This document shows, piece after piece, positions 1 through 11,600 of a stretch of DNA of 64,000 nucleotides. Position 1 is the first letter of the stretch, and every line of letters begins with the position of its first letter. Position numbers and translations under genes: made by a program. The notes under the pieces were generated by a model. That model worked only from the letters and a program-made list of their open reading frames with translations. It had not been told where the DNA came from and did no database searches. This stretch comes from Setophaga petechia (lineage: Eukaryota > Chordata > Aves > Passeriformes > Parulidae), in NCBI GenBank assembly GCA_024362935.1, contig JANCRA010000009.1, forward strand, positions 14,391,572-14,455,571, read 5' to 3'.

Positions 1-400
1 TCAGTTGCCAGCACCCAGGCCTCCAGCCCAGGCTCAAGTCCAGCTGCTGGCATCCAAACCTTCACATGTTCCAGTAGCTGGCATCATGGACATATGGTCG
101 CTCCAACCCACAGTCTGACTGCAGCTGCTAGCACTGGGGCGTACACCCTCTCCCCTCAAACAGTCCTTCACCCAAGACAGAGTTAGAAGGGAATTTAACA
201 GGAAGACAGGACAGACTGCAATGATTAGGCACAGGGCATGGCCAGACAAGAGTACCAATCAGCAGCCTACACACACATGACCAGAACTTTTTATTCCCTT
301 GCTCCTTCATTTTCCCACTCTCACTTCTCCCCACATCACTAGAACTTCCTGCTTTCCCTGTCTTTGGTTTCTCCCCTACACATCCCACATCACAAACAAG
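1..400 (-). repeat. Possible LTR-like or other interspersed repeat fragment
   Basis: The first ~130 bases hold four imperfect copies of a GCTGGCATC/GCCAGCACC-like motif (around 5-15, 44-54, 73-83 and 123-137). On the minus strand an AATAAA (reverse complement at about 291-296) precedes a T/G-rich stretch, followed by a region resembling avian LTR sequence as I remember it. No terminal TG/CA pair, target-site duplication or coding domain could be defined. The class is uncertain and only the repeat-like look is claimed. Confidence 0.3.
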
Positions 401-3400
401 TGACTGAAGACACTGACAGTATTATTTAAAATTCTCATGAACTGGTCCTATCTGCTCACCTCTACTAAGAAAACTGACGAAAATGAAAGTCAGGAATAAA
501 ACCTAGGGCACAACTACAAGAGGAAGAATGAAAAGAAGCACAATATGCCACAAGCTTCCTGACATTTGCTCAAAGTCAAAGACATCCCACATTGGGGCTG
601 TGAATGGTCTCATTCTTTGCTGATCAGGTTTTGTACCTATTTAAGTATTCTACTTGCCAAGTCTTGTGAGTGCTATTTGAAGCACATTTCTGTACTGATA
701 TTCTCACCAGCCTGAGTAGCGAACGTAGCACTCCATTTCAAACATCAATCTTAGCTTGCAGACCACTTTATGGTTTTTTTTTCATCAGGGGTAAGGAATA
801 CTGAATCCTGACACTTGACTTTAACTGTTAAAATCAATAGTAAGAACCATTAATTTTCTCCAAGGCACAAAGCTTGTTAAAAAGTGTAGCTGGGTCTGCC
901 CATGCAGCAAAAATATTAGATTATTGATTCTCAACTCAACTACAGGCCTCTTGTTACAGAATTATGGCATACTTTGTGATTCAGAGAAGCATCTCCTTAG
1001 GAAACAATCCCAAGTAAATGATGCTCTAAATAAACTTGGCAGGTACTTCTAATAAAGTATGATATCCAAGGCTGTGAAATATTTGTAGCTGTTGAAAGAC
1101 AGAATGGATTATGGAAGGATATGGACAGAGAGCATAACAAAGCCACTTCCTCTGTATTTGAAGAGAAATGACACATCTTCTGTGCTTCAAACACACAGAA
1201 CCACAATGACAATACTTTAGGAAGCAGAGGGGGAAGAAATATTTCATTTTTTAGATAGGAATGAAAATGGTGATCTCCATAATATCTGAGTGTATATTTA
1301 GTTGAAATACACTAGGAAAGTCACTAACAGGTGCTTGCAGAGGAAACAAACTGAACAGCTCCTATTAGCTAATCCACAATTTTTCCCACCTCCTTCTTGG
1401 CTCATAACTTCAAATACCATTAATCATATGTTAACATAATTTAGAATTTTCTTAAGAATCACATGGAACCTTATGGCTCAGGGTCTTCACTGATGTACCA
1501 GCAAGTTCACAGGCGAAAATCTCAGTTCATACTTCCATCAAAGGTTATTGGGTAAGCTGGAGCAGAAGAAGTAGTTCAGTAGAATGTAGCAAATATTACT
1601 GTTTTACACATCTGTGGTATTTACAGCTTTTAGAGTTTTAAAATCCACAGAATGCAACAGTCACACAGGAACTTAAAAGTTAGTATTCAGCTTCTAGGAA
1701 AACCTCACTTCATATTAAAGTGAGGAAAACATCGAAAGCAAGATCAAGTGAGAGTCAGACACAGTAAAATTGAAAAATAGTATCAGGCAATGTGGCAGTA
1801 AGGATAAAATAAAAGAAGCTAGATGAAGAGACTTCTCCCTAGATAGTAACAAAAATATAGGGTGACTGACATAACAGATCACTTTTTGGAATACTGGGAC
1901 ACAAAATTCATTTCTGACCTGAAAAGTGCACAAAAATACTACACTTCTTTTTCCCTCATGGTAAATTAAATAAAAACCACATGTATAAAAACCTTAAGTT
2001 TTTATTTAAGACCTGTGCATTGCAAGACAAGCCTGAATTCAGAGACGGACTACTAAAAATATTCCACATAAACCCATTTTTAAATGCTAAAAATCCACCT
2101 AAAGTAGTAAACACTGTGGCTACAGAACAGAAACGCTATTATTTGTATGTTAACCCATATTATTAACTCATATTATAAAACCCTTAAAATTTATAAGCCT
2201 AAACTACCATTGCTACACTACTCACAGGAGAATATGATCAGTAAGTTATTGAATATGAATCTAAGGCATAATGTCCATAACCCAAAGGACAAAGAAAGGT
2301 CTGTGTTAGACTGGAAGGGCTCTGTACTGAAGACTGCACAGGGAAGCACTATTTGGAATGAGTAATGCTAAAGCACACCCTCTAAATGCACAGACCACAA
2401 GCTCAATTCAGGGTGCTACTACCGAATTTGAGCTGGTATGAAAATTTAAGGTATGAAAAAGTAACTAATGATAGGTGGATCCAGGACAGGAAGAGCTAAT
2501 TGTCAAGTGCACTACATTATAGTTGTAATGTGTTTGGGGCCAACTAAACACCCTCTGAAGTGCACAGTGACACGGACTGGTGACACCAAACAGCTAAACC
2601 CTACTGTGTCACTTTGTTAAGTGACACTGAGCTTCATCCTCATTATCTACCACGGGGCCACAGAACAGGAGTAGCAAATCCCAACTTGGACTGAGCCTTC
2701 GAAGAAGGGTAAAACTTGGAATGTAGTTCCTGGGAAGAAGAGCATCAGTCAGGAGGTGACTGTGGAGGGGTCAGGTACAGCTGGTGAGGTCAGCTATGCC
2801 CTGAACTGCCCAGAGAACCCCAGGTCCCCAGCATGGCAACAGCAACCAGAAGTCAGCATGGAAGAACAGCAGCATAGTTTCAACTTGCCATGAATGAAAA
2901 AGGTTTAAGTTTGGAATGGCACTAGTACAAATAACATTCATGCATCCACAGAAAGAAGCTTTAATTATTAAACTGATGATCTGAGAGCAGAAGTAGCTCA
3001 GCAAGAATTAAAAGCCTCTTAGAAAGCATTAAGCTCTCTAGCCCTTCCACTGTCTCAGTACTATTGCTTTTGGCACATTTCAAATACCTACTAGATTTAA
3101 ACAGAAGAAAAGTTATTTTCAGTAAGCATTCCCAGATATGGTTTCCTAAAAGTTAAAGGAGAGAACCATGAGGAGAACAGTTCAGTAAGCCTCTGGTCAT
3201 CACTTCACTGTAACAGTTGTTTTAGCAGCCATAAGGCAAGTGAACAACCCAGAAATAAGCTTGCAAAAAAAAAAATAAAAATCCCATCACACAAATAAGA
3301 CTATTTTGCAAAACATTTCTGACATAAACACCAAAAGTCTACTACTAAAACAAAAGCAAGAGAGGCCTACTTTGAGTATCCAAATACAGAAATTAATGTT

Positions 3401-3971
3401 TTATTCCTCAGTGTTTGCTTGGGAGCACGGCAACTCAAAACATGCAGCAAGACGAATCCACAGGTCCCAGCGAAATGCCAAGCAGAAAACAATTTTATTT
3501 TTTGACAAAATAACTGCCAAGCATTTTGTATTTTTTTGGTACAAAAGCACAATTCTAACAACTGGTCAACGGGCACGTATCCAGCACTGAATAATGAAAT
3601 TCCTAACAACATAAGGTGTTCTGAGATCTTTATAATTTATTTTACCTAGTACACAACAAGATCAAATTGCAATAAGGAGTGAACCACCCAAGACCTTCCA
3701 ATCTTGATTCTAAGCGACATCAGCACGCAGCCGAAGTTCAGTGCGGAAGACACGGCAGAAGCAGCTCCAGGCCGCGCACCGTGACCGCACACGCACAGCA
3801 GGGGCTGGCTGGGGACAGCGGGGAGAGGCCGGCGCAGCTCGGGGCCCGCTCTGCGGCGCGGTCGGGCCGGAAGAGCCCCAGCCCAGCGCTGCCCGGGCCT
3901 GAGCAGCGCAGCAGCCCCGCAGAGGCCGCTCGCTCTCGGGACCGCTCCCACCGCTGTCGCTCATCCCTCAC
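1..3971 (-). other. POLR1D: POLR1D intron 1 (incomplete, runs off the left edge)
   Basis: This stretch lies downstream of the POLR1D first exon on the minus strand. Its right end (about 3720-3971) is still in the CpG island and includes an ETS-like CCGGAAG at 3867-3873. The remainder is AT-rich with no credible coding exon on either strand. Short open frames here have no recognisable domain. The first ~400 bases may be an old interspersed repeat, listed separately. A short A-rich run sits near 3264-3282. Confidence 0.7.
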
Positions 3972-3997
3972 CTCTCCAGCTCCGGGTCCTCCTCCAT
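3972..3997 (-). CDS. POLR1D: POLR1D first coding exon (partial gene; RNA polymerase I/III subunit AC19/RPAC2)
   Basis: Read on the minus strand, the ATG at 3997 opens the peptide MEEDPELER, with the last codon split after AG. A consensus donor GTGAGG follows at 3971-3966. The peptide matches the known POLR1D N-terminus (MEEDQELERK in human) except for one residue, and the splice position also agrees. POLR1D encodes the small subunit that pairs with POLR1C in RNA polymerases I and III in the nucleus and nucleolus. Only 8 codons plus two bases lie here. I looked for the later exons on the minus strand down to position 1, covering both the dimerisation-domain exon and the alternative lysine-rich exon, and saw neither. 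They are presumed to lie beyond the left edge. The exon is too short for ORF finders. Its head-to-head position with LNX2 across a CpG island supports the call. Confidence 0.85.
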
Positions 3998-4689
3998 GGC
4001 TGCCCCACCGTCCCCCGCTGCGGTTCCTCAGGGGCAGGCCGGCGCCATCATCCGCTGTCGGCGGGCGGGGCGGGGCAGCGGGGCGGGCGTAGGGGCCGGC
4101 GAGGACCCCGGCAGGAGGAGCCGGGGCGGTGCGAGCCGGGCCTCGCCACACCCCCGGGGCACCTGCGGCACCTGCGGCACGGTGGTCGCACCCCCGCCAA
4201 AAGGAGAGCGGGGGCGGTGGGCTCCCTAGCGGGCAGGGTCCCCGTGCACCTAAACAGGGCGGGGGAAGCAGGCGCGGGGCGGTGACTGAGTGTCGGGAGG
4301 GCGGGAGCGCCGCTGGGGCTCTTAGTCACGGAGCCGCCCGGGGTTTGTTCCTCGGGCACGGCCGCAGGGCTCGGCAGGCGGGGACAGGTCCGCGGGCAGT
4401 CCCGGGCGAGCAGCGCCCCACTCGGCCCCTCCTCCCCGCCAGCCCCGCCCGCGCTCCCCACAGCTCCAGGCTCCGCACAGCCGATCAGGCGAGCGGCGGG
4501 GACACCCCGGCCCGGGGCTCCGCCGCGTCCCGCCCTGGCCCCGCTGCCATAGGCTGCAGTTCGCCCGGCCCCGCGCCCGGGGCTGCCGCCGGAGTGGCGG
4601 AGCGCCGCTGTCACTTGGGCCGCGCCGCTGCCCGCGGCGGGGGGCGGAGGCGGGAGCACCGGCCCGGCCCGGCCCGGCGAGACACGTTC

Positions 4690-4782
4690 TCCAAGTGCTG
4701 CTGCCCGGAGTTTGCTTCCCTTAAGGCGGGGCGGGCGCAGCCGGCGCGGCTGAGGAGGAGAGCGCTGCGCGGAGCCGGCGCG
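4690..4782 (+). other. LNX2: LNX2 non-coding exon 1 (3' end defined by donor; 5' end approximate)
   Basis: A strong donor, CG|GTGAGTAA, occurs at 4782/4783 inside the CpG island on the plus strand. The next exon with an acceptor in the right context is the ATG-bearing exon at 37111. LNX2 in other vertebrates also begins with a non-coding exon in a CpG island divergent from POLR1D. The 5' limit given here is only a guess, since no start-site signal is decisive. Other donors in the island could be used as alternatives. Confidence 0.5.
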
Positions 4783-7700
4783 GTGAGTAACTTCCCTGCC
4801 CCGCGCGGTGCGGGCGGCTCAGCCCCGCTCAGCCTCCCTCGGTGGCAGCGGCGCGGGGGTCCCCGCGGGGGCGGCGGCGCCGGGCTGAGCCGCTCTGCGC
4901 GGGCAACAAGTACGGGAGCGGGGCCGGGCCCCGGAGCCGCCGTGCGGGGCTGAGGTGCCTGGGAGCGGCGTCCCCGCCCTGGAGCCCCCGGCTCGGCGGC
5001 GGGGCTGAGCTCGGCGGCGCCTGCCCCTGCAGCGCGGCTCTGCGAGGCTGAGCTGTGGGCTCGGCTGCTGGGGACACACTCGGAGAGCGCCTGGCTCTGG
5101 GTCCCCCGATGCACCTATGCTGCTCTCGTGTGGCTTCATTAAAGAAGCTCTTTTCTGGAAAGGAGTCAGATTACTGCGTGCGGGGGAGGCAGAGGAACAG
5201 CTGCGAGCGAACCCCTGCTGCAGGAGCGGGTTTCAGGTTGTGTGTTTTACAGCTGCGCCAGAGGAACTCGGGGCTGGCTGTGAAATGCCGCTGGAACCCG
5301 TGTGGTTCGCAGCTATTTCCAAACGTTCAGTCTAGCCCTCGGAGCTCTGAGCCACTCTCCCTGGTTTCTCCCGTCAATTGTTAGCTCTTAGCACTGAAAT
5401 GTGGTTAGAAAACTTTTAGCCTTTTATTCTCCTAACAAGGCGTACTTTAAAATTATCATTGCACTTGACGGAATCGTACTTGGTCAGCTAACGGAGAAAA
5501 CCGCTCCTGAAGCTCTGGTAGGGCTCAATCTGCTAGTCTCTGGTGACTTTTCTTACCGTGTTCATAATGCATAGTGCTGATTGCTTACTTCTCTAGAAAT
5601 CTATTAAGTACTTCTGAGCTTCCTTTAATTCCTCTTTTAATTACATGATTTAGGGGTTTGGGTTTTGTTTGTGCGCAGAGTAAAAAATGTCTGTGAAGGA
5701 TTAGTTTTGGACTACATTTGATAGTCTCTGGAAATAAATTTCCAATCATAAATACTTTTGAACTTCTGTTCAAAATAGTAACTGGTCTGAGCTGCACTGT
5801 GATTAAATAAAAGCTTTGAATTCCTGATTTTATTTTTTTATTCCTCTACCCACTTCTTCTGGCTTTGTAATGCTTTATTCTAAGCTGCAATCCAGCAGCA
5901 GATCAAGGAGGCTTAGGAAGAAACATCAGATGGTTTTGGTTAGTGTCCCTACCACTTGGAAAATAACATGTTAGTACCATATGCTGCCCCGACTTTATTA
6001 AAACAAATTTCCTCAAAATGGAAACAAGTTATATCAGTGTACTTGCTAGAACTGTAAGACCTAATAGGAGTCCTTTGTAATTACTCTTTTTTTCTAATTA
6101 TCGGATCACTGAGTAAGAAATCCTCCCCCCTGAACACAGTACAATATAAAATTACTAACTCCAGAGTCAGCGGGGTGCAAAGAACACTATTGTGCCCAAG
6201 TAGATTTTTTTAAATAAAAAAAGGTTGTAATATTATGTTTTAAAGTGCTTGTACTGTTGCAGTTCTAAAACGTATGGATATTAAAACTCCTAATTTTTCC
6301 ATGAGTTTTCAGTACTGAATTTCTGACTGTACTCACCCTTTACTTTGCTTGGTGACTTCAGCAAGAGGGAGCCCAGGGCCTTGGACTCGGGTCTGAGATT
6401 TGCCAAGGTAGTATCTTTTCCTAACACTGCACCTGAATTTTCTGTTACCAAAATAACAAAAAACGTGACAGTTTAGGGACAAAACTTTGCAAGAGGAATG
6501 TAAGCCGGTGATTGGGTGGAAAAATACTGTTCTCTTGAGACAGGTTGAAAAATAAGCTTACTAAAACGTGTCCTGCCATAAACGGTGGCTTTGACATTGC
6601 AACATTTGGCATTTGTTTGTTGTGCCCTCCCACGGAAGCACTGATTACCTCAGTGAAAGTTTTTTTTTTGTAAGCCTTTACCCACACTGAGTGGTCTCAA
6701 TCTTGGTATATATTTATGGAGCTGCATTACTAAAAAAGTGCAGAAGCTTGTTAGCTACTAGTTAAAACTATATATCTGCAAATATGCCAAAATATCCTCC
6801 TCTTCTTTCATCTCCTTTTTCTGTACTTTTAACAAATGTTAATATGTTTGAAAGCAATTGGGAAGAAGTTATACCAACAATATCAAAGTGAAATGTGTAA
6901 AGACATAATGTGTACTAGATAATTAATATAAATTATTGCCTTGCATCATCAAAATGTTGCTTGTTTAAAGAGCTACTAGACATGAACAGCTGTAACTAAT
7001 AAGAAAACATCATTCATTTGGTGTTAAAATGCTCCCTGGTGTAAAAGGCACCAGGGGAAGCTGGTTGCCTATTTGACATGCCAGTGGCTTGTCTCTGATA
7101 TTTGAAAATTCTTTGTTGATTTCATTGGCAAAAGCATTTTTAATGTGACACCATTGAATTACATGCTGTTTAATTGTTTTATTAGGTCAGTGGAGTTTGT
7201 CCTTTAGAAATTGTAGTGCCTTTTGAAGAAGAAAATGCTTTTAAATATTAGTATTAAGTTATATTATTGATAGGTCTAGGTTTCTATGGAGCAATCAAAA
7301 TTAATATTGTGGAATGTTTTTTTTTTTGTTCTAATTCTATAGATATTTGTGCTTGCATATGCTTAATTTTAAACATCCAGGTATTTCTTTTAGAATGACA
7401 GGGTCTGCTCTTAGGCTTAATGGTAAGCCTATGTGTAAATGTTTTTGAGGTTGAGATTTATGTTTGCAAAATTCATGGGCTGACGCTGTTGTGTGTTTTC
7501 ATACTGCCTGCTCTGTATCCTGCATGAGATAGTGTAGGTGGCTGATGGGACTGCTCTGCACCTTGGCATGTGTGGAGATGCCCCCAGCCCTGCTGTTGTG
7601 TTACAGGGGGTATCAGTGCTGTACCCGAGCTGGCTTCATCCTTGCAATGTGCTCTGCAGTACTACAGACGTGTCTTTTATTTCTGAAGCACTTTGGTGGC

Positions 7701-8227
7701 ACCAGAGATGTCAGTCCTTTGTGTTCCCATAGAGAGTTGTTTCAGCTGATGTCAGTTTAGCAAGTAATTTGCGGGCTGGGGCAGGAGTGGAGTCTCTTGC
7801 AGAGTCTCTCCTGCTGAGCTCTGTGTTAGGTGGTGAACGCAAAAGCCAAAGTGTGCGGCTGTTTGATACGAAGTCAGATAACTTGTGAGCATACAAGTTT
7901 TGCATTTTTTCCATTCAAATAGTGGGAACTGTTTCTGACATGGAAACATGGGGTAACATAGCTCAATATTTGCAGTCTCATTTTTGCTTCAAGTAAGCAA
8001 GTTGATACTGCTCTGGAGTTGTGGCATGTTTTTAAGAATGTCTAGAATTTTCTTACTGTCATAACAATAAACCGGATTAAATAGGGTAGGAAAGTAATTA
8101 TTAGATTATAAATGAGTCAGATCAATGTTATATGGAAGGTAATTTTACCCAGGAGGAGTTGGTTCGCTTTGGGATGGAGTACTAGATGTTCTATTTTACC
8201 TGGCTGGTTTTCTTTTGTTCCACAGAG

Positions 8228-8645
8228 AGGAATCATTGAGTCATCACAGAATGGTTTGAGTAGAAAGGGACCTTAGTAGTTTCAATCTCCCTAGGAAGGA
8301 AGACCTGCCACTAGACCAGGTTCCTCAAAACCTCATTTTGAAGGAGGTGATCTTTGAATATTAACCAGTTTTTTTGGGCTCCTCTTCCCTTGAGGACATT
8401 ATCCCATGATGCTCAACCAAGCAGATCCCTGGAGAGGCTAGTCTGCTTTTCTGGAGCCCAGGGTCCTGAGCCTGCTGTGCTCCCTGCTCACTGCCTTAAG
8501 GTCCTCAATTGCTGCCATTCCAGTGTCACTGCAGCCAAGGCTCCCCACTAGTTTTACATTCTGTACCAGACCCTCTTTGTTGGTGAGAACAAGGTTCAGC
8601 ATAGCACCTCTTCTTGTTGGCTCTTCTGTCATTTGGAAGAGGAAG
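8228..8645 (-). repeat. CR1 LINE fragment, internally deleted (3'UTR end plus ORF2 endonuclease piece)
   Basis: At 8240-8345 the plus strand shows the reverse complement of the CR1 3' end (ATCACAGAATGGTTTGAG, then an AAGGGACC block). At 8438-8632 the minus strand encodes a peptide with EEPTRRGAMLNLVLTNKEGL and CSD, typical of the endonuclease-like N-terminal part of CR1 ORF2. The reverse transcriptase region expected between them is missing, so the copy has a large internal deletion or is two adjacent insertions. It is far too decayed to be active. Confidence 0.8.
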
Positions 8646-11600
8646 TGTTTTTGTCTTTAATTGGAGAGATTTGACACATTTAACCACTTTTGTTGGACTG
8701 TACAAAGTTTTTCAGAAGAACCCTTGTTTGTAGAACAAAATGGAATTTAAGTAGTATATCCAATATGTGAACTAATCCAGTGTTAAAATGGTGTAGATGG
8801 TAGTAATAAGTAGTTGTAGATAATGTAACGGAAGGAACTATGACTTATTCATCCTTTTTCTAGCAATAGAGCACAATGAAAAGTGATCCATGTTAAAGGA
8901 GAACCCATAAGTGTCTGGGCAAAGGGAGGCACCCAGTAATTTCAGAATGGCAAACCAGGACCTTTGGGTTGTGTTGCCTGGAGTGGTGTAGTGCTGTCAG
9001 ATGTTATTCTGCACAGTGGGGAAAAATGAGCTACATGCTTCCTGCTTCTGCTTTGTACATTCCTTGCAGTGGGAGTGATTTTGAAGTGCAATGCAGGCTG
9101 TGTTCCCCAGCCCCCAAGATCACACTACTGCTGCGTGTTCCCATGACCTTCTCCAAAGAGGTTGCACAAGCCCAGTGGAACATGTCAGGATGCCTCTGTT
9201 GTATGTTCCCAGGGGCTGGCTCTTTAGAAGACAATTGGGAGAAGGCACAGTTTATTATTGGGTTCAAGTCAGTGTTCTTAAATGCTGACATTTTTATTGA
9301 CTCCTGCAGTTGTACTCGTTGCGTAGATTTTTGTTATGTTCTTCACATGCAGTTTTTGCTTGAATCTGAGCTCTCTGCCGCAGACAATCCTCTCTTACTG
9401 CAGTATCATTGTCAGAAACTGTGACCTCAAAAGAACAAAGAATACCTGTGATGGAGGATTTTAAGCTCTTACCTTCCTATGGCCTTCTTTCTTCTTCAGA
9501 TTGCTGCTAATCCTTGTTTCAGACTTCATAGATAGGAAGAAGAAAGCTGATACAGCAGGAGTTTTTTGGCGGAACAGAAGAAAATTGAAATTCAACCAAA
9601 GCTGATGGAGGCTGACTTGTGTACCAAAACCAGTTTGTGGAAAGCGATTTTCTGTGATTGCTGTCTTGTGCTAGGACAAACTGTTGTGTTTTGCCACAGG
9701 AATGTTATGTTTGCTCTGAAAGGCTTTGAAAGCACCAACCCAGGAGGCTTTTATTATGAGACAAAACAATGTTTCAGAATCCAGGTGTTGTGATTTTTCT
9801 GGACGTTGAGTTTTGGTTGGCATTCCTGAACAAGATCTTAATTTAAAAAAGCAAACAAAAAAAGCTTGGCTGGTATCAGTGAGCCACCTTTGTTGGTGCA
9901 TTTTACTTTGTCATGAAGTGAAAGCACTTTTGTCCACATACCTCGTAGTCCCTAGATGAAATGAGCTGTGTCATAGTGGCAGTAGAATGGAGCCTGTGGT
10001 GGGGGTTTCTGTGGCTGTGGCCATGTCATCTAAATAATTCCTCTAACTGACCTGCAAAACCAAAACGCCAAGAAGAAAGCCAATAACCCCTACAAGGCTC
10101 TTAAACTGACCACGTCCTGACTTCAGCACGGCTGGTTCTTCCACTGCCATCAGTAACAGCCTGCATAGAACAGCACATTCAAAGTCCATCTTAGGGCCAA
10201 GTAGCCTCCATCTAAAGCAAGTCACCTTTCAAGGAGCAAGCTGGAGACCTTAATGTCTAGATGTGCCTCATGGATAGTGCGCTGAATATCTGTGATGGAC
10301 TAAATACTTAAGTATGCATTTATTAAGTTGCCTCTACATGTTTGGAGGTTAAAAGAGAAAATACCCAAACCAGTTACCACTATTGCTGTTTCATGCAGAG
10401 GAGGATTCTTTATTGTTAATTTCAAGTTCATGCATTTATTTACTAATGGCCCACCCTTCTTTGTCTTCTTCCCTCTTCTTACTCGAACTATTGCCCTGGC
10501 CCATGTCATTTTCGCATGCGTTGCTTTTTTTTAAATCGAGTTGTTTAACACTTGTTAATAACCAGAATGAATTAACTGTGAGTGAAAGCTGGTCAATGGA
10601 TCACAAGACCATATAGATTCTGATGTGTTGTGTAAGCATTCTGATCATGTTGGGGAGTTTGCCATGAACCCTGTCCTGATCGAACAGCTCTGAGTACCCT
10701 TGGCGCAGTGCGTGTGCACCCCAGGGGCTGCCCCAACTCTGAACTGAAGTAATTTGTTTTTTAAACTTCTCGAAAAACATTTTCAGTCAAGCTTTTTCCG
10801 GAGCAGGTTGATGAGGGTTTCCTTCTGTCTGGCCTCTTTTTCCTGTTTTTATGTCTTGTTTGTTCTAGAGCAGTTTTCTTAGCCTTTTATTGTTATTGAC
10901 AGAAGCTAATGAAGGCTCACCCAGTTCCTGCCTTTATGTTAATTAAAAATTAGTACCAATCAATTCCTGGTCTATTTTTACAATTAGTCCATTGCTAAAC
11001 TGTCATTTCTGCTTCAAATGGAGATTGAAGGTTTAAAATTCACAGGGTTTCCTGCCTAGTATTAAACTAACATTGAATGCCTTCAGATTTTGGGTTTGCT
11101 TCCTGTTTTAATCCCTTTTAGACATTAAAGGTAAGGCTAGACTCATTCAGATTCAATTAGGCTAAAAATGCTTGTGGATCTGCTATGCATTTCCTGCAAA
11201 TGTCTTAAAACTGTGTATAAGTTAGGTCTGTACATACGCGTAAGAAAGCTTCATAAGAATTCAGTGACAGCTCCCAAATATTTCTTTTTTTGAAATCACC
11301 CATAAAAAAGGTATGTTTCTACTTTGTCTGGCAAAGTAACTACTCTTCATTCCTGCTATCAGGGGGTTTGCTCAGCATGTCTGTTCAGCACTGATACTTT
11401 TATATTCTGTAGCTGGAAGGGACACGAACCGAACTGGGCTTCACCACATGCACAGCAGCAAATATACCTATCGTAGTGTATTTATACAGTGTTGGAATGA
11501 TCCTGCATAAAAAATCTACAAGGATTTAGTTGTGAGGAGGGCTTTTTTCCCCACTTTGAAATCCATTTTGACAGTAGCTGCTGACTTTCTATTGAGTGTG

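Larger units (their letters stand above)
3720..5080. promoter_or_regulatory. CpG island acting as divergent POLR1D/LNX2 promoter
   Basis: The sequence changes sharply from AT-rich to strongly GC- and CpG-rich at about 3720 and back at about 5080. It contains many GGGCGG-type Sp/KLF boxes and no obvious TATA box. A YY1-like ATGATGGCGCC lies on the minus strand at 4051-4041, about 45 bases upstream of the POLR1D start codon. The POLR1D ATG (3997) and the LNX2 exon 1 donor (4783) are under 800 bases apart and point away from each other. This is the usual arrangement of a bidirectional housekeeping promoter. Exact start sites cannot be read from sequence. A G-rich run at 4636-4654 could form a quadruplex. 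Confidence 0.8.

Noticed and set aside
1..3971. Possible POLR1D exons 2 onward
   Set aside because: I looked on the minus strand for the conserved HTLGNSLR and YTTTHPSE region and for the alternative KRGKTRAETMGPMGW exon and found neither.
4129..4953. 274-codon open frame on the plus strand in the CpG island, plus overlapping frames on the minus strand
   Set aside because: Arginine-, glycine-, proline- and alanine-rich translations in all frames are the normal result of GC-rich, stop-poor DNA. No domain is visible and it overlaps the promoter and LNX2 exon 1.
8969..9424. 151-codon open frame in LNX2 intron 1
   Set aside because: Cysteine-rich but no recognisable family, no splice or promoter context, and AT/GC use like the surrounding intron. 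Treated as chance.
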